NCBI GenBank assembly: GCA_036272815.1
Contig: DATAYA010000148.1
Location: forward strand, 1 to 9,152
DNA from: DATAYA01 sp036272815
GTDB lineage: Bacteria; Pseudomonadota; Alphaproteobacteria; Acetobacterales; Acetobacteraceae
Direction: 5' to 3'
DNA length: 9,152 nucleotides
Numbering within the stretch: the stretch's first letter is position 1; each line of letters opens with the position of its first letter. The position numbers and the translations under genes were made by a program. Of this stretch, positions 1 through 7,575 are shown one piece after another. The notes beneath the pieces were generated by a model, which was given only the letters and a program-made list of their open reading frames with translations, was not told where the DNA came from and ran no database searches.

Positions 1-507
1 GACCAGCACGGTGCGGGCGCCGGCGGCGGCCATCGTCGCGACCAGAGTCCGCGCGCCCGAGGTAAGGCGCACGCCCTCCCAGGTGCGCTCCAGCGCGTCG
101 CGCTTCAGGCCGCGCAGCAGGGCCACCCGCTCGCGGAGGGCCGTGGAAAAATCGATCTCGCCGTTCATGCTGCGCCGTGTGATGGCGGCGATGCGGTCGT
201 GGACGCCAGCAAAGGCGGCGAGTTCGTCGAGGGTCTCGCCGGTGACGATCGTGCTGTCCATGTCGGCCAGCAGCAGCCGCTTGCGCCTGCCCTCTGCGGG
301 AAGCGCGATCGCGTCGATGGCGGCGCCGCCGAGTGCTGCGCGAACATGATCGAGGCCGGGGGCGGCGGCGCAGGGGAGGTCGGCGGCCTCGCCCTCCGAG
401 AGCGTGTCGGCCGGGCCGCCTCGGATCGCGTCACGAACAGCCGCGACGAGGCCCGGCGCGAGCGGGGCCGCTTCCCGCGCGGCGACCAAGGTGAGAACAA
501 AGGACAT
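1..507 (-). CDS. serB: Phosphoserine phosphatase, N-terminal 169 residues (3' end outside window)
   Basis: SerB hydrolyses O-phosphoserine to serine, the last step of serine synthesis, in the cytoplasm; it belongs to the HAD superfamily. Reading the minus strand from the ATG at 507-505 gives 169 codons up to base 1 with no stop. Residues 1 to about 75 form the variable N-terminal region. Residues 82-86 are DMDST, HAD motif I with nucleophile D82 and acid/base D84, followed by IVTGETLDELA with the conserved E91. The segment MNGEIDFSTALRERV (about 114-128) is the typical SerB cap region with the substrate-binding Arg. The window ends at ...GARTVLV, just before the expected SGGF motif II, so motifs II to IV are not visible. 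It is divergent from miaA with a 23-bp gap. I see no Shine-Dalgarno sequence before this ATG: the upstream bases are pyrimidine-rich on this strand. I infer an intact gene cut by the window edge. Confidence 0.93.
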   Translation of the reverse strand, partial: MSFVLTLVAAREAAPLAPGLVAAVRDAIRGGPADTLSEGEAADLPCAAAPGLDHVRAALGGAAIDAIALPAEGRRKRLLLADMDSTIVTGETLDELAAFAGVHDRIAAITRRSMNGEIDFSTALRERVALLRGLKRDALERTWEGVRLTSGARTLVATMAAAGARTVLV

Positions 508-530
508 CGATCGAGGGGAATGGCAGGGGC

Positions 531-1508
531 GTGGCGGAGGAGCAAGCGGGGGAGCAAGCGGGGGCGCTGATCGTCGCGGGGCCGACCGCGAGCGGCAAGT
601 CGGCCCTGGCGCTGTCGATCGCCGCCGCAGTGCGCGGGACGATCATCAATGCCGACGCGATGCAGGTCTATCGGGAACTGCGGTTGCTGACGGCGCGGCC
701 CACGCCAGCGGACGAGGCGCTGGTGCCGCACGCGCTCTATGGCACGCGGCCGGCGGCCTGCGCGGGCAGCGTCGCGTGGTGGCGCGGGGCGGCGCTGGCG
801 GCGATGGCGGCGGCGCGCGCGGCGGGACGGCTGCCGATCCTGTGCGGCGGGTCGGGCATGTATCTGACGGCGCTGACCGGCGGGCTCGCGGATATCCCCG
901 ATCCCGGAGCCGCGGCGCGGGCAGAGGCGCGCGCGCTGCTGGCGGCCCTCGGGCCGGACGGGCTGCATCGGCGGCTGGCGGAGGCGGACCCGGCGACGGC
1001 CGCTCGGCTGCGTCCGTCCGATCCGCAGCGCCTGGCGCGCGCCTGGGAGGTGTGGGCAGGCACCGGACGCGGCCTTGCCGACTGGCAGGCGGCGGGTGCG
1101 GGCCCGGCGGAGGGCTGGCGGTTCCGCGCAGTGCTGCTCGATCCGCCGCGGCCGACGCTGCGGACGGCGATCGCGGCCCGGTTCGCGCACATGCTGGCGG
1201 CCGGCGCTGTCGAGGAGGTGCGGGCGCTGCTGGCATCGCGCCTCGATCCGGCGCTGCCGGCGATGCGCGCGCACGGCGTGCCGGAGCTGGCCGCCCATCT
1301 GCGCGGCGAGATCGGCCTCGACGAGGCGGAGGCGCGGGCGGTCGGGGCGACGCGGCGCTACACACGGCGGCAGGCGACCTGGTTCCGACACCACAGGCTG
1401 GCGACGGAGAGAGATACGCGCACAATCAATGCCAGGATCGGGGGTGGCGAGCAATTTTCGGATCAGGACATGGCTGATCTGTTGAACTTTGTTCGCGGAT
1501 CTGGTTGA
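531..1508 (+). CDS. miaA: tRNA dimethylallyltransferase (tRNA A37 isopentenyltransferase)
   Basis: MiaA transfers a dimethylallyl group from DMAPP to N6 of A37 in tRNAs reading UNN codons, the first step to (ms2)i6A. The 325-residue protein has a P-loop GPTASGKS at 17-24, then INADAMQVYREL (39-50) with the catalytic-type Asp42, then LPILCGGSGMYL (101-112). TGRGLADWQA and LPAMRAHGVPELAAHLRGEI follow, and RRYTRRQATWFRHH lies near the C-terminus; all are MiaA signatures. The length is slightly above the usual 300 or so because of a tail of about 30 residues. The start is a GTG and is nearly forced: an in-frame TGA sits at 492-494, and GTG 531 is the only ATG, GTG or TTG before the P-loop. GAGGGG (513-518) is a possible but distant ribosome site. 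Residues 4-11 are a tandem EQAG repeat from a 12-bp duplication at 540-563. The usual Ser of NADSMQVY is Ala43 here. ilvB begins 31 bp downstream, so co-transcription is possible. Confidence 0.95.
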   Translation: MAEEQAGEQAGALIVAGPTASGKSALALSIAAAVRGTIINADAMQVYRELRLLTARPTPADEALVPHALYGTRPAACAGSVAWWRGAALAAMAAARAAGRLPILCGGSGMYLTALTGGLADIPDPGAAARAEARALLAALGPDGLHRRLAEADPATAARLRPSDPQRLARAWEVWAGTGRGLADWQAAGAGPAEGWRFRAVLLDPPRPTLRTAIAARFAHMLAAGAVEEVRALLASRLDPALPAMRAHGVPELAAHLRGEIGLDEAEARAVGATRRYTRRQATWFRHHRLATERDTRTINARIGGGEQFSDQDMADLLNFVRGSG

Positions 1509-1532
1509 CGCATCGCAGCACGCGCCTTAATC
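1505..1532 (+). promoter_or_regulatory. Candidate housekeeping promoter for ilvB, possibly giving a leaderless mRNA
   Basis: TTGACGC at 1505-1511 matches the alphaproteobacterial -35 consensus TTGACGS fully. It is followed after 13 bases by CCTTAATC (1525-1532), which matches 5 of the 7 defined positions of the -10 consensus GCTANAWC. In hexamer terms, TTGACG and TTAATC are 16 bp apart. Transcription would start about 7 bases after 1532, at or next to the A of the ilvB ATG (1540). The ilvB start has no Shine-Dalgarno sequence, which fits a leaderless transcript. The -35 element overlaps the miaA TGA (1506-1508). The consensus is from memory, and no experimental support is available here. Confidence 0.5.
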
Positions 1533-1539
1533 GTCCGGC

Positions 1540-3338
<1,799 letters not shown>

Positions 3339-3339
<1 letters not shown>

Positions 3340-3875
3340 TGGCGGGTGGCCAGTCCCCCGCCGCTGCCCTCTCGCCTGCGCTGCGCAGCGCAACCATTTC
3401 GGTCATCGTCGAGAACGAGGTCGGCGTGCTGGCCCGCGTGATCGGATTGTTCTCCGGACGCGGCTACAACATCGACAGCCTGACGGTTGCCCCCGTCGAG
3501 GACGGCGGCAACCGCTCGCGGATTAACGTCGTGACCAGCGGCACCGAGATGGTGATCGCGCAGATCAAGGCGCAGCTCGACCGGCTGGTCCCGGTCTATC
3601 GCGTCGCCGACCTGACCGCGGAGGGGCCGCACATCGCGCGCGAGATGGCGCTCATCAAGGTGCTCGGCACCGGCGACCGGCGCAGCGAGGCGCTGCGGAT
3701 CGGGCAGGCGTTCCGCGCCCGGGTGATTGACGCGACGACGGAGAGCTTCGTGTTCGAGCTGACGGGCGGGACGGAGAAGCTGGATGCGTTCCTGGAGCTG
3801 ATGCGGCCGCTGGGGTTGGCGGAGGTGTCGCGTACCGGCGTCGCCGCACTCGCGCGCGGCACCCGCACGCTCTGA
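3339..3875 (+). CDS. ilvN: Acetohydroxyacid synthase, small regulatory subunit
   Basis: This regulatory partner of IlvB activates the catalytic subunit and confers feedback inhibition by valine. From ATG 3339 it is 178 residues. An N-terminal extension of about 17 residues precedes an ACT domain (about 18-90) starting ATISVIVENEVGVLARVIGLF. The residues matching the valine-site Asn, Gly and Asn of E. coli IlvH are present as N26, G29 and N44. The C-terminal domain (about 98-170) has the typical MALIKVLG, FRARVIDATTESFVFELTG and FLELMRPLGLAEVSRTG. The ilvB stop TGA (3337-3339) overlaps this ATG by one base (TGATG), implying translational coupling; a GTG one codon upstream (3336) is possible but less likely. 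Feedback control by valine is inferred from the conserved residues. E. coli uses ilvN/ilvH for isozyme-specific subunits; this is the only small subunit seen here. Confidence 0.96.
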
Positions 3876-3893
3876 GACAATTTTTCACCGACC

Positions 3894-3899
3894 AAGGAG
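3894..3899 (+). promoter_or_regulatory. Strong Shine-Dalgarno site of ilvC
   Basis: AAGGAG at 3894-3899 lies 7 bases before the ilvC ATG at 3907, the best ribosome binding site in the window. It contrasts with ilvB, which has none visible, and with the coupled start of ilvN. The 31-bp ilvN-ilvC gap also has a short T-run (3881-3885) but no adjacent hairpin, so I do not call a terminator there and expect read-through from ilvBN. Confidence 0.8.
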
Positions 3900-3906
3900 A
3901 GGACAG

Positions 3907-4926
3907 ATGCGCGTCTACTACGACCGCGATGCTGACGTGAACCTGATCAAGGCGAAGAAGGTCGCCGTGGTCGGGTATGGCAGCCAGGGTCACGCCCATG
4001 CCAACAACCTGAAGGACAGCGGCGTGCGGGAGATCGCCGTGGCACTCCGGCCGGGCTCGGCAGGCGCGGCGAAGGCCGAGGCGGCAGGCTTGCGGGTGAT
4101 GGATGCGGCCGAGGCGGCGAAGTGGGCCGACGTGGTGATGATCCTGACGCCCGACGAGGGCCAGGGCGAGCTCTATCGCGACAAGCTGGCGGCGAATTTG
4201 CGGCCGGGGAGCGCGATCGCGTTCGCGCATGGGCTCAACATCCATTTCAACCTGATCGAGGCGAGGCCGGACATCGACGTGTTCATGATCGCGCCGAAGG
4301 GGCCGGGCCATACGGTGCGCAGCGAATATCAGCGCGGCGGCGGTGTGCCGTGTCTGGTGGCGGTGGCGCAGGACCCGTCGGGCAATGCACTGGAAGTGGC
4401 GTTGTCCTATGCGTCGGCGATCGGCGGCGGCCGGGCCGGGATCATCGAGACGAGTTTCAAGGAGGAGTGCGAGACCGACCTGTTCGGCGAGCAGAGCGTG
4501 CTGTGCGGCGGCCTGGTCGAGCTGATGAAGGCCGGATACGAGACGCTGATCGAGGCCGGATATGCGCCGGAGATGGCGTACTTCGAGTGCGTCCACGAGG
4601 TGAAGCTGATCGTCGACCTGATCTATGAGGGCGGCATCGCGAACATGAACTACTCGATCTCCAACACCGCGGAGTTCGGCGAGTACATGAGCGGTCCGCG
4701 GATCGTGGATGCGCGGGTGAAGGCGGAGATGAAGCGGGTGTTGGACGACATCCAGTCGGGCCGATTTGCGCGCGAGTGGATGCTGGAGAACCGCGTCAAC
4801 CAGACCAGCTTCAAGGCGATGCGGGCGAAGATGGCCGGCCACCCGATCGAGCAGGTGGGCGAGCGGCTGCGTGCAATGATGCCCTGGATCGGGCAGAACC
4901 GATTGGTGGACAAGGCGAAGAACTAA
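3907..4926 (+). CDS. ilvC: Ketol-acid reductoisomerase, class I, NADP-dependent
   Basis: IlvC isomerises and reduces acetolactate or acetohydroxybutyrate to the 2,3-dihydroxy acids, the second common step of branched-chain synthesis; it needs Mg and NADPH. The 339 residues fit the short class I family. The Rossmann domain has GYGSQGHAHANNL (23-35). The beta2 loop VALRPGS (45-51) carries Arg48 and Ser51, the usual phosphate-binding pattern that favours NADPH. FAHGLNIHF contains His108, and APKGPGHTVRSEY contains Lys131. The knotted C-terminal domain carries the metal and substrate residues D191 and E195 (ETDLFGEQ), E227 and E231 (FECVHEVKLI) and S252 (YSISNTAE). The start ATG 3907 has a strong Shine-Dalgarno sequence. 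It lies 31 bp after ilvN and is probably in the same operon. Nothing in it looks broken or unusual. Confidence 0.98.
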   Translation: MRVYYDRDADVNLIKAKKVAVVGYGSQGHAHANNLKDSGVREIAVALRPGSAGAAKAEAAGLRVMDAAEAAKWADVVMILTPDEGQGELYRDKLAANLRPGSAIAFAHGLNIHFNLIEARPDIDVFMIAPKGPGHTVRSEYQRGGGVPCLVAVAQDPSGNALEVALSYASAIGGGRAGIIETSFKEECETDLFGEQSVLCGGLVELMKAGYETLIEAGYAPEMAYFECVHEVKLIVDLIYEGGIANMNYSISNTAEFGEYMSGPRIVDARVKAEMKRVLDDIQSGRFAREWMLENRVNQTSFKAMRAKMAGHPIEQVGERLRAMMPWIGQNRLVDKAKN

Positions 4927-4936
4927 GTCCGGGGTT

Positions 4937-5000
4937 CCAAGGGCGACCGCTCTTGGCGGGGTCGGGGGGCAGCGCCCCTCGCCCTCTTTCGTGAAGGGGC
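4937..5000 (+). repeat. Two consecutive GC-rich intergenic hairpins, possible dispersed palindromic element or weak terminator
   Basis: The 78-bp gap after ilvC holds two hairpins. The first (4937-4956) has an 8-bp stem including one G-T pair and a 4-base loop. The second (4964-4980) has a 7-bp stem with one G-T pair and a 3-base AGC loop. A short pyrimidine stretch CTCTTTC (4984-4990) follows the second, so it could act as a weak intrinsic terminator for the ilv genes. GCCCCT (4974-4979) can instead pair with AGGGGC (4995-5000), which includes most of the AAGGGG ribosome site (4994-4999) of the next gene. Similar paired palindromes are, from memory, scattered between genes in Acetobacteraceae and relatives. 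Only one copy is in this window, so dispersal is not shown here. Confidence 0.5.
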
Positions 5001-5004
5001 ACGC

Positions 5005-5982
5005 ATGGCAACACGCACGGTCGCGACCGTCTTCGGCGGCTCCGGCTTCATCGGCCGCTACGTCGTGCAACGTTTGGCGGCGGCCGGCTACGTCGTCCGC
5101 GTCGCGGTGCGCGACACGGTGGCGGCGCAGTTCCTGCGCACGGCGGGTCAGGTCGGGCAGGTGGAGCCGATCTACGCGCCGATCACGCAGGCCGGCCCGG
5201 TTGCGTGCGCGGTGCGGGATGCGAGCCTGGTGGTGAACCTGGTCGGCATCCTCGCCGAGCGGCGGCCGGGTGATTTCCAGCGCGTCCACGCCGATGCGGC
5301 GGATGCCATGGCGCAGGCGGCGACGGCTGCGGGTGTGGTTCGGCTGGTGCATGTCTCGGCGATCGGGGCGGATCCGGCGAGCGCCAGCGCGTATGGTCGG
5401 AGCAAGGCGGCTGGCGAGGCGGCGGTGCGGGCGGCATTTCCGGGTGCGGCGATTCTGCGGCCATCGATCGTGTTCGGCGCGGAGGACCAGTTCTTCAACC
5501 GCATCGGGCGGATGGTGCAGATCTCGCCGGTGATGCCGGTGATCTCGGGCGGGACGCGGATGCAGCCGGTCTATGTCGGCGACGTGGCGGACGCGATCAT
5601 GGCGGGGCTGACACGGGACGAGGCAGCGGGCGAGCTATTCGAGCTCGGCGGCCCGGACGTGCTGAGTTTCCGCGACATCCTGGCCTACGTCCTGAAGGTG
5701 ACGCAGCGGGAGCGGCGGCTGATCGCGATCCCTGCGGGGTTCGCGCGGCTGCAGGCGGCGTTCGCCGAGCGGCTGCCGGGGAAGCCGTTCACACGCGACC
5801 AGTTGGCAATGCTGGCCCACGACAACGTGGTCGCTCCGGGAGCGGCGGGCCTGGAGGCGCTCGGGATCACGCCGACGCCGATCGCGCTGATCGTGCCGGA
5901 GTATCTCGACCAGTACCGGCCGGGGGGCGGAAAGAAGCCGCTGCCATGGCAGCACCAGATAGTCCCGGATCGGTCCCAATAG
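5005..5982 (+). CDS. NDUFA9-like NAD(P)-binding atypical SDR (complex I NDUFA9 subunit family)
   Basis: This 325-residue protein resembles the atypical short-chain dehydrogenases related to mitochondrial complex I subunit NDUFA9/39 kDa; the biochemical role of the bacterial members is not settled. An N-terminal Rossmann fold starts at once with VATVFGGSGFIGRYVVQRL, whose GGSGFIG is at 11-17. VVNLVGILAERRPGDFQRVHADAA (77-100) is a hallmark of this subgroup. A VSAIGAD strand with Ser118 and a Y-x3-K pair (Tyr130, Lys134) follow, so the catalytic-type residues are kept. LRPSIVFGAEDQFFNR (151-166) and MQPVYVGDVADAI (186-198) complete the family pattern. There is no signal peptide or clear membrane segment, so it is probably cytoplasmic or membrane-associated through partners. 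The start ATG 5005 has AAGGGG 5 bases upstream. It stands alone between the ilv and glt genes. Assignment to the family is fairly safe; a role in respiratory complex I is only inferred from homology. Confidence 0.85.
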   Translation: MATRTVATVFGGSGFIGRYVVQRLAAAGYVVRVAVRDTVAAQFLRTAGQVGQVEPIYAPITQAGPVACAVRDASLVVNLVGILAERRPGDFQRVHADAADAMAQAATAAGVVRLVHVSAIGADPASASAYGRSKAAGEAAVRAAFPGAAILRPSIVFGAEDQFFNRIGRMVQISPVMPVISGGTRMQPVYVGDVADAIMAGLTRDEAAGELFELGGPDVLSFRDILAYVLKVTQRERRLIAIPAGFARLQAAFAERLPGKPFTRDQLAMLAHDNVVAPGAAGLEALGITPTPIALIVPEYLDQYRPGGGKKPLPWQHQIVPDRSQ

Positions 5983-5994
5983 CGCGGCGACAAC

Positions 5995-6050
5995 CCGAAT
6001 CCGGAGTCGGCCCGCCACCGCTGCGCCGTAGTCGGGCAGCAATGCTGCCC
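5995..6050 (+). promoter_or_regulatory. Two dyads upstream of the gltD promoter candidate (possible terminator or operator)
   Basis: In the 148-bp gap before gltD, the 16-base segment 5995-6010 is an inverted repeat without a loop, with one mismatched pair, as expected of a protein-binding dyad. The segment 6034-6050 is a perfect 7-bp inverted repeat (GGGCAGC, AAT, GCTGCCC). The second could be a stem-loop that ends the SDR transcript, but no T-run follows. Alternatively, because it ends 18 bases before the -35 candidate at 6069, it could be an activator or operator site. The sequence does not decide between these. Confidence 0.35.
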
Positions 6051-6068
6051 TGCTACCCTGAAAAAGAT

Positions 6069-6097
6069 TTGGTGCCTCCCCCCTGTGCCCCTATATC
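6069..6097 (+). promoter_or_regulatory. Candidate promoter of gltD-gltB
   Basis: TTGGTG (6069-6074) and TATATC (6092-6097) are separated by 17 bp, the ideal spacing. Read with the alphaproteobacterial consensus, TTGGTGC matches 5 of 7 positions of TTGACGS, and after 14 bases CCTATATC (6090-6097) matches 6 of 7 defined positions of GCTANAWC. A start near 6103-6104 would leave a leader of about 27 bases before the gltD ATG at 6131. I checked the same stretch for a sigma-54 GG-N10-GC pattern and did not find one. The call rests on sequence pattern only. Confidence 0.5.
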
Positions 6098-6130
6098 GCG
6101 ACAGGATTGAGGCTGGGGGGACCCGCAACG

Positions 6131-7570
6131 ATGGCCGAGCGCATGCTGCAATTCGTGCGCGTGAAGCAGCAGACGCCCGACAAGCGCCCGGTCGCCGAGC
6201 GGCGCGGCGATTTCGACGAGATATACCGGCGGTTCGCGCAGGATGGCGCGGCGGCCCAGTCGAGCCGGTGCAGCCAGTGTGGCGTGCCGTTCTGCCAGGT
6301 GCATTGTCCGCTTTCCAACAACATTCCCGACTGGCTGAAGCTGACCGCCGAGGGGCGGCTGGAGGAAGCGTACCAGGTCGCCAGCGCCACCAACAATTTC
6401 CCCGAGATCTGCGGCCGCATCTGCCCGCAGGACCGGTTGTGCGAGGGGAATTGCGTCATCGAACGCGGCTATGAGAGCGTCACGATCGGCGCGATCGAGC
6501 GCTACATCACCGACAACGCCTTCGACCAGGGCTGGGTGCGCGCGGTGCGGCCCCGGCGGGAGCGGGCGCAGTCGGTTGGGATCGTAGGCGCCGGCCCGGG
6601 CGGACTGGCGGGGGCCGAGGAGCTGCGGCGGCTCGGCTATCAGGTGCATGTCTATGACCGGCACGACCGCGCCGGCGGCCTGATGATCTACGGCATCCCC
6701 GGCTTCAAGCTCGAGAAGCGGATCGTTCTCCGCCGCGCGGCGCTGCTGGAGGAAGGTGGCGTGCGCTTTCATCTCGGCACCGAGATCGGCCGCGATCTCG
6801 CGTGGGCCGAGCTGCGCGGGCGGCACGATGCGGTGCTGCTGGCAACCGGAGTGTATCGCGCGCGCGACATCGGCGGACCGGGCGTGGGCCTGCCCGGGAT
6901 CGTGCCGGCGCTGGAGTACTTGACGGCGTCGAACCGCAAGGGATTGGGCGACACGGTCGCGGCGTTCGAAGACGGCACGCTCGATGCGGGCGGCAAGCGC
7001 GTGGTGGTGATCGGCGGCGGCGACACGGCGATGGATTGCGTGCGCACGGCGGTGCGGCAGGGGGCAGCCTCGGTGCAGTGCCTGTATCGGCGCGATCGGG
7101 CGAACATGCCGGGTTCGATGCGCGAGGTGAAGCATGCCGAGGAGGAGGGTGTCGAGTTCGTCTGGCTCTCTGCCCCCGAGGCGTTCCACGGCGAGGATTG
7201 CGTCTCCGGCGTGCGCGCGGCGAGGATGCGACTCGGTATGCCGGATGCGTCGGGGCGGCAGTCGGTCGAGCCGGTCGAGGGCGTGCATTTCACGACGCAA
7301 GCCGAGCTGGTCATCCAGGCATTGGGGTTCGACCCGGAGGACCTGCCGGGGCTGTGGGGGGAGCCGGCGCTCGAGGTGAGCCGGTGGGGAACGCTGAAGA
7401 TCAGCCACCGCAGCTTCATGACCAGCCTGCCGGGCGTGTTCGCGGCGGGGGATGTCGTACGCGGTGCGAGCCTGGTCGTGTGGGCGATCCGCGACGGCCG
7501 CGATGCGGCGGCGCAGATGCATGCCTGGATGCAGCAGGAGGCGACGGCGCTCGCCGTCGCGGCGGAGTGA
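6131..7570 (+). CDS. gltD: Glutamate synthase (NADPH), small beta subunit
   Basis: GltD takes electrons from NADPH through FAD and passes them to GltB, where glutamine and 2-oxoglutarate give two glutamates. From ATG 6131 the protein has 479 residues, the usual size. An N-terminal cysteine domain has two four-Cys clusters: C47, C50, C55, C59 (CSQCGVPFCQVHC) and C94, C98, C104, C108 (CGRICPQDRLCEGNC), which fit [4Fe-4S] ligation. The FAD site GAGPGGLAGAEELRRLGY starts at 153; the usual GAGPAG is GAGPGG here. GGLMIYGIPGFKLEK follows. The NADPH site is VVVIGGGDTAMDCVRTA (from 291), and GVFAAGDVVRGASLVVWAI (435-453) is the second FAD contact. A TTG at 6107 would add 8 residues, but ATG 6131 fits the family start better; the ribosome site is weak (G-rich 6115-6120). 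Its stop lies 5 bp before gltB, so the two genes form an operon with the small subunit first. Confidence 0.96.
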   Translation: MAERMLQFVRVKQQTPDKRPVAERRGDFDEIYRRFAQDGAAAQSSRCSQCGVPFCQVHCPLSNNIPDWLKLTAEGRLEEAYQVASATNNFPEICGRICPQDRLCEGNCVIERGYESVTIGAIERYITDNAFDQGWVRAVRPRRERAQSVGIVGAGPGGLAGAEELRRLGYQVHVYDRHDRAGGLMIYGIPGFKLEKRIVLRRAALLEEGGVRFHLGTEIGRDLAWAELRGRHDAVLLATGVYRARDIGGPGVGLPGIVPALEYLTASNRKGLGDTVAAFEDGTLDAGGKRVVVIGGGDTAMDCVRTAVRQGAASVQCLYRRDRANMPGSMREVKHAEEEGVEFVWLSAPEAFHGEDCVSGVRAARMRLGMPDASGRQSVEPVEGVHFTTQAELVIQALGFDPEDLPGLWGEPALEVSRWGTLKISHRSFMTSLPGVFAAGDVVRGASLVVWAIRDGRDAAAQMHAWMQQEATALAVAAE

Positions 7571-7575
7571 TCGGG

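Noticed and set aside
507..557. Possible serB promoter on the minus strand (TTGCTCC at 545-539, GCCATTCC at 524-517, N14 between)
   Set aside because: Spacing is fine but only 4 of 7 positions match in each element, which is expected by chance in such sequence.
520..570. Short ATG frame of 16 basic residues (520-570) overlapping the miaA start, considered as a leader peptide
   Set aside because: No separate ribosome site with usable spacing, no regulatory codon run, and it lies inside the EQAG repeat read in another frame.
404..1477. 357-codon plus-strand frame overlapping miaA
   Set aside because: Gly/Ala/Arg-rich translation without motifs; miaA in another frame has the full set of family motifs.
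3840..3890. Hairpin plus T-run as an intrinsic terminator between ilvN and ilvC
   Set aside because: The inverted repeat near 3843-3860 ends about 20 bases before the T-run at 3881-3885, too far to act as a terminator.
6060..6100. Sigma-54 promoter for gltD
   Set aside because: No GG-N10-GC pair with correct spacing; the GG at 6071-6072 has its next GC 14 bases on.
6107..6131. TTG at 6107 as the gltD start
   Set aside because: It would fall within a few bases of the predicted transcription start and add 8 residues not typical of GltD; ATG 6131 fits the family.
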